Translations under genes and position numbers: made by a program | The notes under the pieces: generated by a model | Seen by the model: the letters and a program-made list of their open reading frames with translations, nothing else | Database searches by the model: none | What the model was told of the DNA's origin: nothing | Origin: Euborellia annulipes | Taxonomy: Eukaryota; Arthropoda; Insecta; Dermaptera; Anisolabididae | NCBI GenBank assembly: GCA_023213315.1 | Contig: JAKCPI010002417.1 | Span: forward strand, 1 to 64,000 | DNA: 64,000 bases | Reading direction: 5' to 3' | Part shown: positions 21,721-32,601 of the stretch, one piece after another | Position numbering within the stretch: the stretch's first letter is position 1 | How the letters are laid out: the number at the start of each line of letters is the position of its first letter

Positions 21721-21994
21721 AACTTAACTTAATTAAAACGACGACGACTGGACGGAATATATTTTTTTTTTAACTACAATTAGAAAAATTTTATTTACTG
21801 ACTTACTTTATAAAACCGGCCTAAATAAATATTTATTTTTCCTTTGTCCTTAATATTTTATAACACATCAAAATAATTCATATATTCACATTCGAAAAGT
21901 TTAGGGATCATAAATTATTCGTGCTAATTTTTAGGTGGACTAAGAGGCCAAAAAATTTTTTAGAAAATTTTTTATTGTTGATCTTAAATAAAAA

Positions 21995-22565
21995 ATGTAC
22001 TGGTCACACAGCATATAACTTTCTCTTACCTTCGGTAATCAAAAGTTGTGTTCTGTGCTTGTCACACCAGATTTTTTTGTTTCAAGATATATTTAGTTTT
22101 CGCCGATATATTAGAATTTAAGTTGTAAAATTTATAAACATGGGAAAATGTTTATATTTTGTTGCAATGATAAGCATGGGAAAATGAGAATATACATTTT
22201 ATAGAGCATCTAAAAAATAATTGATTTTTGAGTTTGAATCAAAATAGTTGGAGCTAATTTTGAGAAAATCGAAAAAAAAACTCAAAAAGTACATCAGTAA
22301 AGTACTGGTATTTTTTGGCCAATTTTTCTTTAAAAGCTTCTTGTCACGTCCCAGGAGAGTGTCTAACTTAAATATAAAATTTCAATCTCGTAGCTCAATT
22401 CCTTCATGCTTTAAATTGAAGACAGACAGACCATGGGCAAGAACCACTTTTTTGGATTCAGGGGACTTCTAAAAGTGTATATCCATCAAAATCTCGACAT
22501 CCAATTTTTGACATAAATCCCCTTTCTCTCTCTAAATATTAACATATATAGAGGTAAGAGAAAGA
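21995..22565 (+). mobile_element. HP-family repeat, nearly complete
   Basis: Runs from the hairpin (TACTGGTCACACAGCATATA ... GTTGTGTTCTGTGCTTGTCA) through AGAGCATCTAAAAAATAATT, AGTACATCAGTAAAGTACTG and GACAGACAGACCATGG to the terminal GAGGTAAGAGAAAG. The ORFs across it are incidental. Confidence 0.88.
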
Positions 22566-22825
22566 AAAAATTGCAACTCACAAAATAAATGAACTATGTT
22601 GTACATAAAGGAACCACGCCCGATGATCAAAATTGAGATAAAGCCGTCCTCTTGTAGGAAAGAGAAGATCTACCTCTTTATTTAAATCACAACATTAAAA
22701 CAAGTAAAAAAGTAATTGTCTTTGGGTTTGTTTACAATTGTGAAAATGAAATGTCCCCTACCTCAGATTTAGGTTAATGGCGCTTGGTTCCTTCGTGCAT
22801 AATATCGTCCAAATCTTTTTAATCT

Positions 22826-23035
22826 AGAAAGTATTGCATTTGTGTAAAAAAATTCCTTGTCGAGATAGTAATCGAAATACACATTTTGATGCCCCCTGAG
22901 TTCATAAAAGTGGGTCAGGCAAAATGATCTGTCTGATGTGAACGAAAAGAACTAGGAGGATGAAATTTTATATTTAAGTTAGGTACCCCCTGAGGCGTGA
23001 AAATAAAAAAAATTGCGTTACTGATGTAACGATTT
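22826..23035 (-). mobile_element. HP-family fragment, diverged
   Basis: Minus orientation with AGAAAGTATTGCATTTGTGT, CTTGTCGAGATAGTAATC, GAGGATGAAATTTTATATTT and CCCCCTGAGGCGTGAAAATA. It is more diverged than the others. Confidence 0.7.
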
Positions 23036-23643
23036 TAGAGACCATTCATTCACACCAGAGATTTTTTACTTTTGAACAAGATTATTTATTGACGTATATT
23101 TATTGTTTTAAAAATCTAATCAAATTGTTTATAAACGTCACTTTTTGTATGATGATTATATATATCTTCATCTTGTCAAAAAGTTGAGAAATAACATTTA
23201 GAGTACACAGAGAAAGATTAGACGCGATGATTTAACTTAAAAAGACTTTGAGGTCAAGTCAAAAAATCTCAACTCTAGATCAAATTTGGCTATTTAAATT
23301 AATCTGTTTTTCAATTCTATTTAGGTTTTTATGGAACCTAAATTGCAGTACTTGATTTATTTCACACAACTTTTATTTTTTCAACACAGAAAAAAAAAAA
23401 TAGATATAAAATTCAAAATATAGTCCAAACATTCACTTGTTAACGTCATCACATTATTCCCTAAGTCTCTTAATGTCTCTATTTATTTTTATTTTTATTT
23501 TTTTTTTCATTCTGTTAAATGAATTTGAAGAGTCCCATGTATAGGTCGATTTTTTTTATTTTATCAACAGGAGATTGGATCTCTGTGTTGTTTGGAAGAG
23601 GACGGTGGGGGGGGGGGGGGGTGATGCAATTGGCCAATAGCGT
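23036..23643. other. AT-rich stretch ending in a G14 run
   Basis: No gene. A run of 14 G at about 23606-23619 precedes the LINE fragment. Confidence 0.45.
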
Positions 23644-23818
23644 TTGTGCCTGTATTACATGTTGTTGGCGGTGACTAAGGGAAACATACTTAATTTTATA
23701 GCAAAGAGGGGGAGAAAAAAGTATGGGCTAGATCTACAACTGATAAAAAAATCCCTCCCGAAAAAAAAGGATGAGAGGCACACTAACATGTCTCTCTATA
23801 ACAGTTTATCGATGAAAA

Positions 23819-24508
23819 ATGTATGTACGCTCAGTACTTGTCCGCTTTTATTTATTATGGTATTACATATTCAATGTTTTTCAAACAACATCAAAAGAAA
23901 TTTTTTATGTTATATTGAATACAATAACTTGGAATTTGGTGAATGACCTGGGTGTTGTTTTTGATCAGAAATTAAATTTTAATACACACGTCGAGCAAAT
24001 CGTTAGTAGAGCGTACAAAACGCTTGGTCTGGTCAGGAGAACATCATATAACTTCTCAGAGGTGTCCACAATGAAAACCCTTTATTTCTCATTGGTTAGA
24101 CCCATTTTAGAGTATGTCCCCATCGTATGGTACCCACACACGGAAATTCAAATCAGTGCAATCGAAAATATACAGAAGAAATTTTTGAGATATCTCTTTT
24201 ATAGATCTACTGGATGCTATACATACTCAGTTTCATACTGTCAGTTGTTGGAAATGTTTGCGGTGGGATCGTTGAGCAGTAGAAGGGACTCAGTCGTTTT
24301 GAATAGCCTGCATAAGATTGTCAGTGGGGGGATTGATTCTCCCGAGCTGTTGTCCCTCCTGGATATATTTGTTCCATCTTTTAATTCGAGGCAGAGGAAT
24401 CTTTTCTATATGAAATCCTCTAAAACCATACATAGAGCGTGGTCGCCGGTCATGACGATGATGTCCCTATCCAATAGGAGTATGAATGGAGGGTCATTTG
24501 AGTCATAG
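23819..24508 (+). pseudogene. Reverse-transcriptase C-terminal fragment of a LINE
   Basis: A 229-codon open frame. The first ~37 residues read as degraded RT sequence; from about residue 40 the protein is a clear RT connection/thumb region: NDLGVVFDQKLNFNTHV, then an SRAYKTLGLVRR helix, MKTLYFSLVRPILEYVPIVW and IENIQKKFLRYL. These are conserved features of Jockey-type RT C-termini. The catalytic YxDD box lies upstream and is absent, so the piece cannot be active. The frame ends with TAG at 24506-24508, a natural ORF2 end. The first ATG is not meaningful because this is a fragment. Confidence 0.85.
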
Positions 24509-24654
24509 CTTTGAATTTTTATTCTTTTGTTTTGCTTATATTGATTTGTTTTTGATGGATGTTTTTATTTTATTTTATTTGACGTAATATTTTATTTTTT
24601 GTGTGACATTTGTTAAAATACAATTTTTATTATAGTTATTATTATTGTTATTAT

Positions 24655-24666
24655 TTTTGAAATGTG

Positions 24667-24699
<33 letters not shown>

Positions 24700-25165
24700 C
24701 TTGAATGATGTGATGTTTTTTTTGTGATATTTTTTATTTGTTCTTTTTTTTTTTTTTCTTTCAAATGGTGTGATTTTTTGTGATTTGTATGTATATATAT
24801 TTTTTCAAATGATGTGATATTTTTTTTTTTTTTTTCTAAAATGATGTGATATTTTTTTTTCTCAAGTTGTGTGATATTTTGTGTGAATTTTATGTATATA
24901 ACTTATGTTTTTCTCGAATAATGTGATATTTTGTGATTTTTTTTTTTTAATGTGATATTTATTGTGATTTCTTTTTTTTTTTTTTTTTTAATGTGATATT
25001 TGTTGTGATTTTTTTTCTTCTCTTTTTTTTTTGAATTAATGATGTGATGTCTTTCTGGAGGGGATGCTTTTGTTGTATGAGGTTTTTTTTTTTTTTCTGG
25101 ATTTTGTCCGTTGTGATTATGATGTATACCATGATGTGATTTTTTTTTTTTTTTTTTTTTTGTAT
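24655..25165 (+). repeat. Irregular GATGTGATATTT(T)n array in the LINE 3' UTR
   Basis: About ten units of AATGATGTGATATTT followed by T runs of 8 to 29. The minus-strand lysine-rich ORFs over it are translations of poly-T. Confidence 0.85.
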
Positions 25166-25212
25166 TGTTGTTTCCCAAATTAATGGACAGTAGTCTGTTT
25201 GGGAATTATGAA

Positions 25213-25243
<31 letters not shown>

Positions 25244-25504
25244 ATTTTTTTTTTTAATAAAATATAATAAATAAATGATTGACAATTATTATTGAAAAAT
25301 TGATGAAAAAATTCTTATAAAATATTTAATAAATGGAGAAAATTTTATTTCATTGGGATTATTTTCCAATAAACTAAGTCTTAAAATAATCCTTTTCAAA
25401 AAACAAAGTATTTGAAAAAAAAAGTATCTAAAACATTTCTTTTAAAGTCTTTTTGGCATCTTAATTAGACCATATAGACTTTGACAATATCCAAATACTA
25501 TATA

Positions 25505-25607
25505 TACCATCAAGAGAAAAGATATTGGACAATATGGCGGCTAACTACCATAAGGCTCAAATGCCAGGTAGCCGCCATATTGTCCAATATCTTTTCTCTT
25601 GATGGTA
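25505..25607. repeat. Perfect 38-bp inverted repeat with short loop
   Basis: TACCATCAAGAGAAAAGATA ... AATATGGCGGCT at 25505-25542 is mirrored without mismatch at 25570-25607. The 27-bp loop is non-repetitive. It is too short for a typical MITE but long enough for a stable hairpin. Confidence 0.92.
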
Positions 25608-26488
25608 CATGTATTAAAGGGTCCAGGCATATTTTTGTATATCAAATGATTTATATAAATATTTATCTGACTGTATCTTGAAATTTGGGATAATTGTTTT
25701 AATTAAAAACCATTTACTTCGAGCAAACCGTAGTTTATTTGTAATCTTTAAAGATAATCATGTATTTGTTCACTTATTGTGGTTTAGTTTTCTCACTACT
25801 TTGAAATTTGCTATGAACTCTCATTTTGAAACATTTCATTGGAAATTTCAATTGTAGCCTATAGTCGGCTCCACTACCAAGTGGACCCCCCATCAGTTTA
25901 CTCATGTAATTATTTCATTGTTTATTTTTTAAATACTTATGAAAAATTTCTAATGGAAGCAAAATCCCAAAGAGATGCAAATATTTATTTCAATTCTCGC
26001 AATAAAAGTTTTTCATATGTACAGTAGGCCTATTTAAAAATTAAACAATTAAATAATTCCATGAATAAACTAAAGGGGGTCCACTTAATAGTGACGTACA
26101 TTAATTATATCTTCGAAAATTTATAGGCGATGTTAATTACAATAGATATCAGCTATTCATTTGCAAACATCTCAGATTAACAATTTATAATATAGTTGCT
26201 CTCTAAACTTCCCCAAAAAAAAAAATTTCTTGACCTAATTTGTTAAGAATAGAAAAAAAAATGATAGAGTTTTAACGTATAATTTTGACAAGTTACCTTT
26301 GTTTTTAACTCTACAATTTTTTTTAAATTTCCATCGAAATTCAATAGTTTAGAAAATTTAGTATTTTGAATCAATAAATACTTTTAATATAAAATATAAT
26401 GGAATTTAAACAAAATTTCGATAATTGGCTTTTAAATAGGGATATCTGTTTTTGAAATAAACTAAATCAAATATGTATAGATGCACTT
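25608..26488. other. AT-rich non-coding stretch
   Basis: A scrap of SINE-1 body (GGGTCCAGGCAT, TCAAATGATTTATATAAAT) lies at 25620-25665. No gene. Confidence 0.45.
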
Positions 26489-26645
26489 TACCTTTGGCTC
26501 AGAGAATATTATCTTCTGGTGTCAAAGGTCAAGTGTTCGCATCCCGTCCCAGATGAAAAATTTATTTTAATTGAATTGGAGACCTATTAATTGAAATAAA
26601 TAGGGACGGGCTCTAAAAGACTTCAGCTGACCGAAAAAGATATAT
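26489..26645 (+). mobile_element. SINE-3 copy
   Basis: Head CTTTGGCTCAGAGAATATTA, B-box region GTGTTCGCATCCCGTCCCAG, body TTTTAATTGAATTGGAGACC, ending in GACCGAAAAAGATAT and a TTG microsatellite. Confidence 0.82.
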
Positions 26646-26888
26646 TGTTGTTGTTGTTCATAGCAGTTTATAAACAAAGTCGCTCCTTAATTTTTTTGAC
26701 TTTTTTGTGAAATTTTGTTAGTTCTTTTATTATTTCTTTTTGTGGAGGGTTTTTTAAACTCTTTTACTACATTTTGGAATAATAAAAGTTAGGTTTGCTT
26801 TTGGAATTTAGCTTAACTAAGGATTTCTCTGCGTTGTTAAGGTAAATATTTTGAATATTTTTTTTTTTTCTTTTTTTATTTTATCGAA

Positions 26889-27563
26889 ATGGTCAAAACG
26901 CGTAGCCAATGTAGGCTTGGGACTAGAAGTATAGGTGTAGGAACCGATGATAGGTCATGTCCAGAAGATGATAGTGTAGAGAGACTTAATCAGGTGATTT
27001 GTAATTTAGAGAGCGAATTAGCTCGGCTTCGGGATGAGTTAGATTCGATTAAAAATGTTATTGGCCAAGGACAGGGAGATTCGGATGTCTGTCAGGGAAG
27101 TGAAATTATGTTAAATAATTCAGATATAGTTAGGGGGATTAGTGATCGGGTTTTGATATTAGGCGATAGTTTGTTTAAATATTCGGCTTCTTATGTAGCA
27201 TCTAGTGGGTTTAAATCCTGGTATTTTCCTGGGGTGAGATTTGAACAGTTAGCTGACATTGTAGAGGGTTATGTAGGAGGTGGAAGGGATTTAGTGTTTG
27301 TCCATGTAGGTACGCATAATATTTATGATGCTAGTCCAGAAATATTTAGGTGGAAATTTGATAGGTTAGTTAATTGTCTTCGGGATAAATTTAACGGGGC
27401 AAAATTTATTTTTAATGGGATAGTCTATAGGAGAGATGTTGATTTTAGAAGAATTGACTGGGCCAATGACATTTTGAGTAGAGTCTGTTCTCAGTATGGT
27501 TGTACGTTCAAGAATCCAAATAGTTACCTAAATTGTAAGGATTTGGGGGAGGAATGGAATTAA
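26889..27563 (+). CDS. LINE ORF1 with coiled coil and SGNH-esterase-like domain
   Basis: A 224-codon frame. Residues 32-60 (RLNQVICNLESELARLRDEL) form a heptad-like coiled coil, which would serve multimerisation. From about residue 85 an SGNH-hydrolase fold is suggested: block I VLILGDSL at the start and block III VHVGTHNIYD about 65 residues later. In this family block III is usually GTND/GTNN, so His replaces the key Asn. The last catalytic block (DGIHLN-like) is not in frame: after about 27540 another frame reads GRNGINLNRSGSYKLG, showing a small frameshift and substitutions of the Asp and His. The start Met follows ATCGAA and gives MVKTRSQ, a plausible ORF1 start. ORF1 of this type binds element RNA. 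This copy is probably inactive. Confidence 0.82.
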   Translation: MVKTRSQCRLGTRSIGVGTDDRSCPEDDSVERLNQVICNLESELARLRDELDSIKNVIGQGQGDSDVCQGSEIMLNNSDIVRGISDRVLILGDSLFKYSASYVASSGFKSWYFPGVRFEQLADIVEGYVGGGRDLVFVHVGTHNIYDASPEIFRWKFDRLVNCLRDKFNGAKFIFNGIVYRRDVDFRRIDWANDILSRVCSQYGCTFKNPNSYLNCKDLGEEWN

Positions 27564-27672
27564 TTTAAATAGGTCTGGTTCCTACAAGTTAGGGAAGGTG
27601 TGTGTTGAGACAATATTAGAGAATCAAAAAAACTAGATGGAGGGGTAAGAGGACAACTACTTTAGTCAGTAA

Positions 27673-27835
27673 GAATATGGGGTTTAAAGTGTTAGTCCTT
27701 AATTGTAGGAGTATATTAAACAAAATTCTGTAGGATCTGGAATTGATTTGTGGAACGGTTTGTCTGTCAATACTTGGGATTATAGTCCTCTGCCCCCTAT
27801 GATTAAATCTATAATAAATTTTGTCAAGTCCTAAT
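27673..27835 (+). pseudogene. LINE ORF2 remnant: start joined to end
   Basis: MGFKVLVLNCRSILNK is the usual opening of an apurinic-type endonuclease. It is followed after a stop by GSGIDLWNGLSVNTWDYS and a terminal NFVKS stop, typical of the last residues of an RT ORF. Everything between is deleted. Confidence 0.75.
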
Positions 27836-28397
27836 GTGCTAGTTGTGTGAAATTTTTATTTAGTTCTTGATCGCAGAGAATAGTTGAGGTAGAGAGGTCA
27901 TACCATCCTTGTTAAGGTTTTGGCCAGGTTTTCCTTAACAGCTTAAGGCGAATGTCGGGATGGCTAATGCGACGTTTACTCCTGGTCTCGTGGCTTGCGT
28001 GAATTTTTTGATATTGTTTTTTTTTTATTTCTTTCGATGGAAATGCATGAACATGTTGATTGTTAATGAGCATACATTTCTATTTATTTATTTTGTTTTA
28101 TTTTTTTTTTTTTTTTCCTTCTTTTTTTGTTTTGTTTTGTTTTGTTGTATTTGTTATTGTATTTAAATTTGTATTGTGTTTGTTGGACCTAGCCACCGAG
28201 GACTGGTGCCTCTAAGCGGGTCGTAATAAATTTATTTATTTATTTATTTATTTAAATTACATACATATATAAAATTGATATATTAAAGCTCTTCCCTCCA
28301 TCATTATGGTTCCATTTATTAATTAGTCTATTTTGTAACTCAGGTGCCATTCGCGAAAATTTATCACATGGCATCGTTTTTCTAATACCTTTTTAAT

Positions 28398-28535
28398 TTC
28401 TTTTACTTATATAATTTTTGTAATATAGTTTATATAGAGATAGTATTTTATCGCAATAGAAATTCTATGTCGAGATTTTATTAGAAATGCTCCTTGAATC
28501 CTTAGTGTAGATTCTGCAAAATGGCCTGTCTGTGA
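28398..28535 (-). mobile_element. HP-family fragment, strongly decayed
   Basis: TTTTACTTATATAATTTTTG, AGATAGTATTTTATCGCAAT, TCTATGTCGAGATTTTATTA and AAAATGGCCTGTCTGTG follow the family order at low similarity. Confidence 0.5.
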
Positions 28536-29463
28536 ATATAAGATATAAGATCGGCGCCTACTAGTAGTTTTCTGATGTACTTTTGGAGTGTTTTTTGACT
28601 CTACACCTACAACACGGCGACACACAACTCTCTGATATAAATCGAAATTCTAATTTCCTATTAAAAATCATTTACCCATGGGAATGCTTATGCATTGTAA
28701 TTGTCATGTAGGTTTTTTTAATAGTCTAAATGAAAAACTGTCTAAGATCCGAACTTATACCAAGTGGCTCTTAAAGGTGACATTTGTTATTACCTCTAAC
28801 CAATCGAATGGCCGGAGAGGTGGGGAGGGGGGGGAGATTTAATTGTTATCTTTTATCAGTGTTTTTACAATTTTTTTTTTATGTTGACTAAAAGGGATCA
28901 AGGTTCCTCGTTTTGCTAAACCAGGTCTATAATGATCAAATATACTTCCATTAATTAAAATAAGTAATTTTTAATAAACAAAATCATTAACACCAGTTAT
29001 ACTTATAAATGACAACAAAAAAGTTCAAGGTAACATATAAATAATTCTCTACGGAAATATTAGAAAAAAATTACATCAATAGCAATTTTCATAATGAGAT
29101 ATTAAGATAAAAACATTAACAATTTGAGGTAAACTAATTCGGCTTTCCCTATTCCGATTTTAATCAATGCTCGAGAATAAAATAAAATTTCATAGGTAAC
29201 TTGCTCATCAATTAGTTTTTGAATTTTAGTCTATGAAAATAAAACACGGACACACGCACACACTGAGAAACATTCAAACACAACAAACAGTGATAAACCG
29301 TAATTAGTTTAATCCTATTTTAAGGGCGATAAAAGGTGCTTGCTTATCAAATAAAATCTCTCTCAAGATCGATTACTATACTTTACTTTAAATAAAGAGG
29401 ATAAAAAAAAGCGAACTAGTTAATCTATATATCTTCTATTTTCTATCTTCTTAGCCTATATAT
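28536..29463. other. Non-coding stretch
   Basis: AT-rich with a G-rich patch at about 28810-28835. No gene or assigned repeat. Confidence 0.45.
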
Positions 29464-29710
29464 GAACCCTATTATGCAATGGTGTGTCAAAGACCAAACA
29501 TCGAGTTTTGAGAAAATCAACATTAAAGTTTTTTGTTTTCATTGGATTATATAATTTTTGTTGTCAATTGTACAAGTAACATTGAATATAAATTTTTGTA
29601 GGACATATTTCATAAAAAATACTATTAATTAAAGCATTTGAAACAATATTCCGTGCTTAACTCAATTTTGATTTTTTTGGTCTTTGACACACCATTCCAT
29701 AACAGGGTCC
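29464..29710. mobile_element. MITE with about 32-bp terminal inverted repeats
   Basis: GAACCCTATTATGCAATGGT with GTGTCAAAGACCAAA is mirrored by TTGGTCTTTGACACACCATT with CCATAACAGGGTCC. Flanks CTATATAT and ATATATAT suggest an 8-bp duplication, but low complexity weakens this. The superfamily is not assigned. Confidence 0.8.
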
Positions 29711-30182
29711 ATATATATGAAATGTATGTATGGATTTATGTTCTATAGAAATCCACAATTTTCAATGCATCTACAGTATTTGAAATTAGTACAATTTGAA
29801 ACGGCGGCTACCGAAGTAATAATTTGAATATCATATGTTTTAGGGATTTTTTTTTTTATTCTGCCCCTTTGGTATACAGCCATTGAGCTAAAAATCGTTA
29901 CAAAATTTGGGGAAATAATTTTAATTAAATTTATTTAATATCCTTTTGACATTTTTATGATTTATGCCCCCTCTTCTCCAGTTATAGGACTGGCCCTTTA
30001 GGCAGTAAAAAATAGACTCTGTCCTCAGTCAGTACTCTCACTTGAACATCCTTAACACCTTACAACTTGTATTTCAATAAGAAATGTCCTAAATTGGCAA
30101 CAAACCTGCCCGCCGAAGTCGGGCTTTGCGACTATATTTGTATATAAGTAAGAGAATGTAAACATTGTATTTCTTAATTTAC
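29711..30182. other. AT-rich non-coding stretch
   Basis: No gene or assigned repeat. Confidence 0.45.
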
Positions 30183-31094
30183 CCCTGGTAGGAATTGCCA
30201 ATGCTGACAATTGGCCGAACCTTGGGCCAGTTGTCATTTGCCAAGCCTTGAGTAGTGACCATTGGGCCAAGCCTGCTCCGAGGCTTGGCCCAATGGTATT
30301 ATATTATTAAACCGAGCCTTGGGAAGACGATTGGGCCAAGCCTGGTCCGAGGCTTGGCCCAATGGTATTATATTATTAAACCGAGCCTTGGGTAATGACC
30401 ATTGGGCCAAGCCTGGTCCGAGGCTTGGCCCAATGATATTAAATTATTAAACCGAGCCTTGGGTAGTGACCATTGGGCCAAGCCTGGTCCGAGGCTTGGC
30501 CCAATGATATTAAATTATTAAACCGAGCCTTGGGTAGTGACCATTGGGCCAAGCCTGGTCCGAGGCTTAGCCCAATGGTTAATTGACCCATCATATAATT
30601 AAAAAAAAAAAAAATTAAATTAAATCAAGTACTATTAATTGAAAAAAACAGTAAAATATATTTTAAATCTGGTGATTGTTTGATAAAGTTTATTTAGCTA
30701 AAATAAAAGGCAAATCAAATAGCTTAAAAGAGAGTCATATCAATATAACAACTGTGTACGAGAGCGTAAAGGCATTGACAAATGACAAACAAAACTAAAA
30801 AGCCCGAGTTCAAATCTCTCGAGAAACAACTTTTTTTTTCTCGAGGCTTGGATCGACCATCCATTGTTTTGTTTTCCAAGGCTTGGGCCAACCTTGGTTT
30901 TTTTTGATTCTCGAGGCTTGGGCCAACCTTGGTTTTTTTGATTCCCAAGGCTGGGTACATTGTTATCATTCCAAGGCTTGGACCAAGCCTAGCCCAATGG
31001 TTAGACAAGGCTTGCGCCAAACCTCGCCCAATGCTCGGCACGATTGGTCCAAGCCTGGTCCGAGGCTTGGCCCAATTGTGTGTTCCTACCAGGG
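30183..31094. mobile_element. Element with 12-bp TIRs and palindromic tandem array
   Basis: CCCTGGTAGGAA at 30183-30194 and its inverse TTCCTACCAGGG at 31083-31094 bound a block rich in CCAAGCCT/AGGCTTGG words. A five-unit tandem array sits near the left end, and scattered related words (CCAAGGCTTGGGCCAACC) run toward the right end. TA flanks both ends, a possible 2-bp duplication. There is no transposase ORF. The ORFs reading GQAWSEAWPNG-like strings are translations of the repeat. Confidence 0.72.
30262..30575. repeat. 71-bp tandem repeat, each unit a palindrome
   Basis: Units start at 30262, 30331, 30402, 30473 and 30544 (periods 69, 71, 71, 71). Each holds TTGGGCCAAGCCT and its inverse AGGCTTGGCCCAA around a 6-base loop, followed by an AT-rich linker with ATTATTAAACCGAGCC. 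Confidence 0.95.
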
Positions 31095-31412
31095 TACAGA
31101 ACCAACAATATTTGTCCTTTAGTTATTTTATGATCGAGGGAGGGATTTAGAAAAAAGAAGGCGGAAAAAAAATTTATTTCTTTAAAAAAATAATTTAACT
31201 CCTCCCAAATCATAAAATAATTAAATAGATTTATTTGTTATTGGTCCTTTAAAATAACCAATCAAAATAGAGAGAAAAGAAAAATAAAATGGCGGATTTC
31301 TTTTCTCTTTTATTTTAAAGAGACATTTTTAGCTCGTAAGTAATATTTTTAAAGAAAAGTTGTTTAAAATGACGCTTAAGACAATTTTGTTTCAATCTAT
31401 TTGTCCGCAAGT
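31095..31412. other. AT-rich non-coding stretch
   Basis: No gene or assigned repeat. Confidence 0.4.
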
Positions 31413-31604
31413 CAGGGCCGGATCTATGGGGGGGGGGGACAGTGGGTGCGTGTGCCTCGGGCGGCAGATATCAGGGGGGCGGCAATTAAAGAAAAATTTA
31501 CTAAAAAAAAGGTAAAATGATATTAATTTTGTATAGAAAATTTTAAGGAGGGGGCGGCAAATTAAATTTTGCCCTCCTTAAAAAATTTTGTAGTTCCGGC
31601 CCTG
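31413..31604. mobile_element. hAT-like MITE
   Basis: Ends CAGGGCCGGA and TCCGGCCCTG. Flanks CCGCAAGT and CCTCAAGT (31405-31412, 31605-31612) differ at one base. The interior has GGGCGGCA words. Confidence 0.9.
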
Positions 31605-31635
31605 CCTCAAGTATATCTACAAGTACGATGTAACT

Positions 31636-31745
31636 TCACGGGGTGCCGGTAGATGGCTACGGCCAGAGGCCGGTTGGGTTTGAGGTGTGCGTTTTCGTGC
31701 ACTTAAGCACCTCGGGTAAATAAATAAACGGGGATCCCGATAGGA
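31636..31745 (+). mobile_element. SINE-2 fragment, body only
   Basis: ACGGGGTGCCGGTAGATGGC, GGCCAGAGGCCGGTTGGGTT and CGTTTTCGTGCACTTAAGCA match the body of 46633-47017. The tRNA-like head is missing. Confidence 0.8.
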
Positions 31746-31839
31746 ATTTCAAATAATAATAATCTACACTACTTTCCTTTTCGCATAAATGACGATTGTA
31801 ATCACTCAGGATGTGTTGAAATGTTGATATCTATGAATT

Positions 31840-31876
31840 AAAGTTGTGTGCTGTGCAACCTGTCACTCCAGATTTT
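31840..31876 (+). mobile_element. HP-family hairpin scrap
   Basis: AAAGTTGTGTGCTGTGCAAC followed by CTGTCACTCCAGATTTTT is one arm of the HP hairpin. Confidence 0.7.
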
Positions 31877-32600
31877 TACTATTTATTGTTAATGTCAAAC
31901 ATTTTATCTAGGCCTCTTTTAATTTCTCTACATTTGCATGTCTGTTTCTAAAATTAAATTAAATAAATAAATCTTTGAAAGAAGAAGAAAAAGATATTAA
32001 TTAAATAGCCTAACTACTAACGAAAAAATACATTTTTTATTTCCAAAAAAGCTACGGTATTGTAAAATAAATGTAATGCAAGATAATTTAATAAACTACA
32101 AAAGGAAATCTGCATAGAAAGGGGGAGGAGCTTAAGTTAAGGCCATTTTAAGTGACCTTTTATATGCATTAAAAATTCACACAAGCCCCGGGACAATTTT
32201 GTGGCCACCCTCGAATTTGTTTTTTACTCAGTTCTCTAGTTTATTAAAAGGGATCTAAGGGCTGTTTTGAGTCCAAGCCTATGTCCCTTGGTATCAATTA
32301 TTCTTACTCGAAATTTACATTTATATAACAATGCATAGGGATAAGCCAGATTCTTTCGCATCATATTGGTGTATGTACGCGAGAGCGCGATTTAGGGCTT
32401 AGGGGGATGGATTTGTAACCGAAAAAGAGGGGGAGAGCAAGAAATCAAATGCCATCCCCTTTTAAATAAAACAAAATTAAAAATAATTCTTTATTTTGAT
32501 TATCTGAAAAAACCTAAGATTGTTTTTTTTTTGTTCTCATTTAAAACAAAATATATAATTCCTGATCAAATACTTGCTGTAATTAAAAAAAAAAATTGTT
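31877..32600. other. AT-rich non-coding stretch
   Basis: Slightly mixed composition at 32220-32420. No gene or assigned repeat. Confidence 0.4.
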
Positions 32601-32601
32601 T

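Larger units (their letters stand above)
23644..25245 (+). mobile_element. 5'-truncated Jockey-like LINE
   Basis: A non-LTR retrotransposon 3' end: the last part of the reverse-transcriptase ORF, a long T-rich 3' untranslated region, and an (AAAT)n tail of about eight units at 25209-25243 after GGGAATTATGAATAA. The upstream 23644-23818 part is broken sequence of uncertain origin. Confidence 0.85.
26646..28253 (+). mobile_element. Internally deleted CR1/L2-like LINE
   Basis: Contains ORF1 (26889-27563), the first residues of ORF2, and then the extreme C-terminus of ORF2, so most of the endonuclease and all RT catalytic sequence are lost. The 3' UTR ends with CTAGCCACCGAGGACTGGTG and a (TTTA)n tail at about 28228-28253. 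The 5' boundary is approximate and no target duplication was found. Confidence 0.8.

Noticed and set aside
24903..25285. Lysine-rich minus-strand ORFs of 91 and 108 codons
   Set aside because: They are translations of poly-T runs in a LINE 3' UTR.
30262..30575. CRISPR-like array
   Set aside because: The units repeat in full with no variable spacers, and the DNA is clearly from an animal.
30262..31213. Several ORFs with repeated GQAWSEAWPN-like strings
   Set aside because: They follow a palindromic tandem repeat and its relatives; no coding bias independent of the repeat.
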